Assembly (NCBI GenBank): GCA_035508435.1
Contig: DATJNA010000209.1
Coordinates: 76,510 to 140,509, forward strand
Origin: JASHVB01 sp035508435
Lineage (GTDB): Bacteria; Pseudomonadota; Alphaproteobacteria; Acetobacterales; Acetobacteraceae
Length of the DNA: 64,000 nt
Reading direction: 5' to 3'
A program made the position numbers and the translations under genes. The notes under the pieces were generated by a model that had not been told where the DNA came from, searched no databases, and saw nothing but the letters and a program-made list of their open reading frames with translations. Positions 62,529 to 64,000 of the stretch are shown one piece after another; positions within the stretch are counted from its first letter, which is position 1; each line of letters opens with the position of its first letter.

Positions 62529-63044
62529 ATGCGGCGCCTCATGAGCGGCAACACACCGCCAGTGGACCGGCTGCTGATCGCCGCGATCGTCGATCGTCTG
62601 ATCTACGGCGATGCGGAGACCTTCAGCGCCGAGGATGCGCGCGCCTTGCTCGAGGCGCTGCCACGCAAGCGCGTGCCGTGGATCGAGATCGGCGCCAAGG
62701 GCCAGGTGTCCGGCGGCTCGGCCCGGGGCTACGCCGCCGGCGTCGGCAACGTGAAAGTCGAGGATCCCGATGCACGCAAGTTCGACGTCAGCACATCGTC
62801 GGACGCCTACACGCGCGCCGGCCAGTGGAAGCTGCTGCGCTACGACCGTCGCGCCGGCACGCATGTGGAGATCGAGCAAGTCATGGCCGATCCGCTGGAC
62901 GAAGGCCGCGGCGCCCGGCTGCGCTACGCGCCCGGCGGAACTCCGCTGGGCATGGACATCCGGGTGGTGCGCAATCTCCAGCTTTTGTTCTCCTGGATCA
63001 TCCTGCAAGTACCGGGCTGGCGGCCATGGAAGCAGCCGGCGTAA
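62529..63044 (+). CDS. Hypothetical protein
   Basis: 171 aa from the ATG at 62529 (62541 also possible; neither has a good ribosome site). A helical N-terminus (PPVDRLLIAAIVDRLIYGDAETFSAEDARALLEALP) is followed by a Gly-rich middle (GAKGQVSGGSARGYAAGVG) and strands with many charged residues (DVSTSSDAYTRAGQWKLLRYDRRAGTHVEIEQV). It ends with a hydrophobic stretch (LQLLFSWIILQVPGW). I do not recognise a family. The amino acid make-up looks coding. Confidence 0.55.
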   Translation: MRRLMSGNTPPVDRLLIAAIVDRLIYGDAETFSAEDARALLEALPRKRVPWIEIGAKGQVSGGSARGYAAGVGNVKVEDPDARKFDVSTSSDAYTRAGQWKLLRYDRRAGTHVEIEQVMADPLDEGRGARLRYAPGGTPLGMDIRVVRNLQLLFSWIILQVPGWRPWKQPA

Positions 63045-63084
63045 GGAGCGATATGCTCCTAATTCAGTGCCTTCCGCATCAACA

Positions 63085-63165
63085 GCGCCATGAAACGCGA
63101 ACCACGCGAAAGCAGCGCGATGGAACGCGAACAACGCGAAAGCAGTGCCATGAAACGCGAAAGGC
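63085..63165. repeat. 30-bp tandem repeat
   Basis: Two adjacent 30-base units, GCGC(C/G)ATG(A/G)AACGCGAAC(C/A) followed by ACGCGAAAGCA (63085-63114 and 63115-63144), and a partial third (from 63145). They lie 41 bases after the 171-aa gene. Alternation of AACGCGAA and ACGCGAAA suggests slippage. No protein role is supported. Confidence 0.7.
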
Positions 63166-63314
63166 GGCCAAAGAACGCGAATGCGCGGGTGCCCCGAGGC
63201 GATGACGCCCCAGCAAGACTACCGTCGACCGCGGGACCGGAGTTGGGTGGCACGGGCGTCCAGCCGCCCTCCGGCAATATAATAGCCGTCGTTCAAAACA
63301 CGTTGCCACGGCAA

Positions 63315-63656
63315 TCACCCGCCCGTCCTGGACAGATATTCGGGTTGCATCTCGCTCTGCCATCGACCACGCCCGAACGAAACCATGAACCGGACCTCTC
63401 CGTCCGAGCGCCTGATGATCTGTCTCAAAACGCCTTCTCCCCTGAAGTCGTGGACGACTGTGTCGCCGAGGTAAAATGTCGTGTCGTCAACCGACCACGT
63501 CTTCAGGCGTTCCCCTTTCGGTATGCGAGCCGCATTCCTCTGATTGGCAAAGAATATCCAAACTCCGCCGATTCCGCAGATGACCAAAGTCACCACCGAC
63601 ACCACTACCGCATTGTCCACCTCAGCCCCCACTTTTGCATGAGAATCACCAGACAT
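63315..63656 (-). CDS. Hypothetical single-pass membrane protein
   Basis: 113 aa from the ATG at 63656. A membrane helix (about residues 15-37, VVVSVVTLVICGIGGVWIFFA) is followed by a basic turn and a soluble beta-rich domain (TFYLGDTVVHDFRGEGVLRQIIRRSDGEVRFMVSFGRGRW). That pattern of short strands recalls SH3-like or CarD-like barrels, but no family is certain. It stands alone on this strand. Confidence 0.6.
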   Translation of the reverse strand: MSGDSHAKVGAEVDNAVVVSVVTLVICGIGGVWIFFANQRNAARIPKGERLKTWSVDDTTFYLGDTVVHDFRGEGVLRQIIRRSDGEVRFMVSFGRGRWQSEMQPEYLSRTGG

Positions 63657-63892
63657 GAGGTGGCGATGATGACCGGAACCTGAGTTCTCACGACCGCCCG
63701 CTCCGCGCGCATTTGGTCTGACACGCGCGCTTTTGGTGGGACGGTAGCATCGCTGTTTGGCCAGCCGCAACCTCGGGCGTCAGGCCGAGAAGCCCATAGG
63801 CTGCGGGCCAGGGCACTGCATTGGCCAAACCATACGAATATGAAGGATCTCATAATAAACTCGTGAGTCCAGGATGCTGGCCCACCGTCGGC

Positions 63893-64000
63893 TCAGGAGG
63901 CAAGGCGGAACGCCTCCATTTTACCGGTGTCCTGCCGTTCGATGACGAATTTGGCGAAGATGTTGCCTGAAGCGGAATCCAGGAGAAATTCCGGTAGGCT
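63893..64000 (-). CDS. C-terminal end of an unidentified protein (start outside window)
   Basis: A frame entering from beyond base 64000 and ending with TGA at 63893. Its last 35 residues (PEFLLDSASGNIFAKFVIE, then RQDTGKMEAFRLAS) read as genuine protein, with strands separated by a turn. It resembles the tail of small beta-barrel domains that follow serine hydrolase domains, but this is too short for assignment. Confidence 0.6.
   Translation of the reverse strand, partial: SLPEFLLDSASGNIFAKFVIERQDTGKMEAFRLAS

Noticed and set aside
63085..63165. Repeat array considered as CRISPR
   Set aside because: Units are directly adjacent with no unique spacers, and no cas genes are near.

Overview
The window is strongly GC-rich and densely packed. 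It looks like chromosomal DNA of a Gram-negative alphaproteobacterium. The main pointers are the block BamE / ubiquinol-cytochrome c chaperone / DUF177 (28577-30334), a chromosomal-type parAB pair, CarD, TRAP transport genes and small conserved proteins common in Rhodospirillales and rhizobia. I lean towards Rhodospirillales (Acetobacteraceae-like), but no rRNA or tRNA is present to confirm this.

Layout. (1) 1-10364: a redox locus. A five-gene minus-strand operon encodes an Old-Yellow-Enzyme-type flavoprotein, three membrane-anchored RoxA/CCP-like di-heme cytochromes c and a small membrane protein. It diverges from a fourth, very large secreted di-heme protein (1013 aa). (2) 10605-15322: a D-aminoacylase-type amidohydrolase followed by a complete TRAP transporter (DctP, DctQ, DctM), probably one uptake and hydrolysis operon. 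(3) 15462-28933: a peptide export locus. It holds five small peptides with double-glycine leaders (one too short and GTG-started to be caught easily), a C39-peptidase ABC exporter, a second NHLM-type ABC protein, a cyclic-nucleotide-binding protein, an HlyD-type adaptor, a CHASE2 adenylate-cyclase-like sensor, a FecR-domain protein and a JmjC/cupin oxygenase. This is the best candidate for an undescribed system: peptide secretion apparently wired to cyclic-nucleotide signalling. (4) 28577-34124: housekeeping genes (DUF177, cytochrome bc1 chaperone, BamE, MazG, ParB, ParA). (5) 34378-43027: a type VI secretion VgrG cargo module (VgrG, DUF6484, DUF2169, a thiolase-fold pseudoenzyme, a PAAR-like protein, a probable toxin, two related probable immunity proteins and a HEAT-type protein). 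(6) 43456-53350: a DUF4129 / DUF4350 / MoxR / DUF58 operon, then about 2.9 kb of small accessory genes (CarD and CspA among them), then SpoIIM-like, RDD and a convergent membrane protein that normally belong to the same kind of MoxR cluster. (7) 53764-64000: a PEP-CTERM protein, a CII-like regulator, a monooxygenase-like protein, an isolated pseudopilin tip trio (GspI, GspJ, GspK), a secreted beta-propeller protein with a clear terminator, and several unknown genes among short repeats.

How it works together. In region 3 the exporter genes overlap by 1-4 bases and so are surely co-expressed. The cyclase could make cAMP in response to a periplasmic signal, possibly through FecR. The cyclic-nucleotide-binding protein, encoded between the exporter and adaptor genes, could gate export. 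The exporter peptidase would cut the peptides after Gly-Gly. In region 5 the PAAR-like, DUF2169 and thiolase-fold proteins would load the toxin onto VgrG, with the two related downstream proteins giving self-protection. All functional links are inferred from sequence motifs and gene order.
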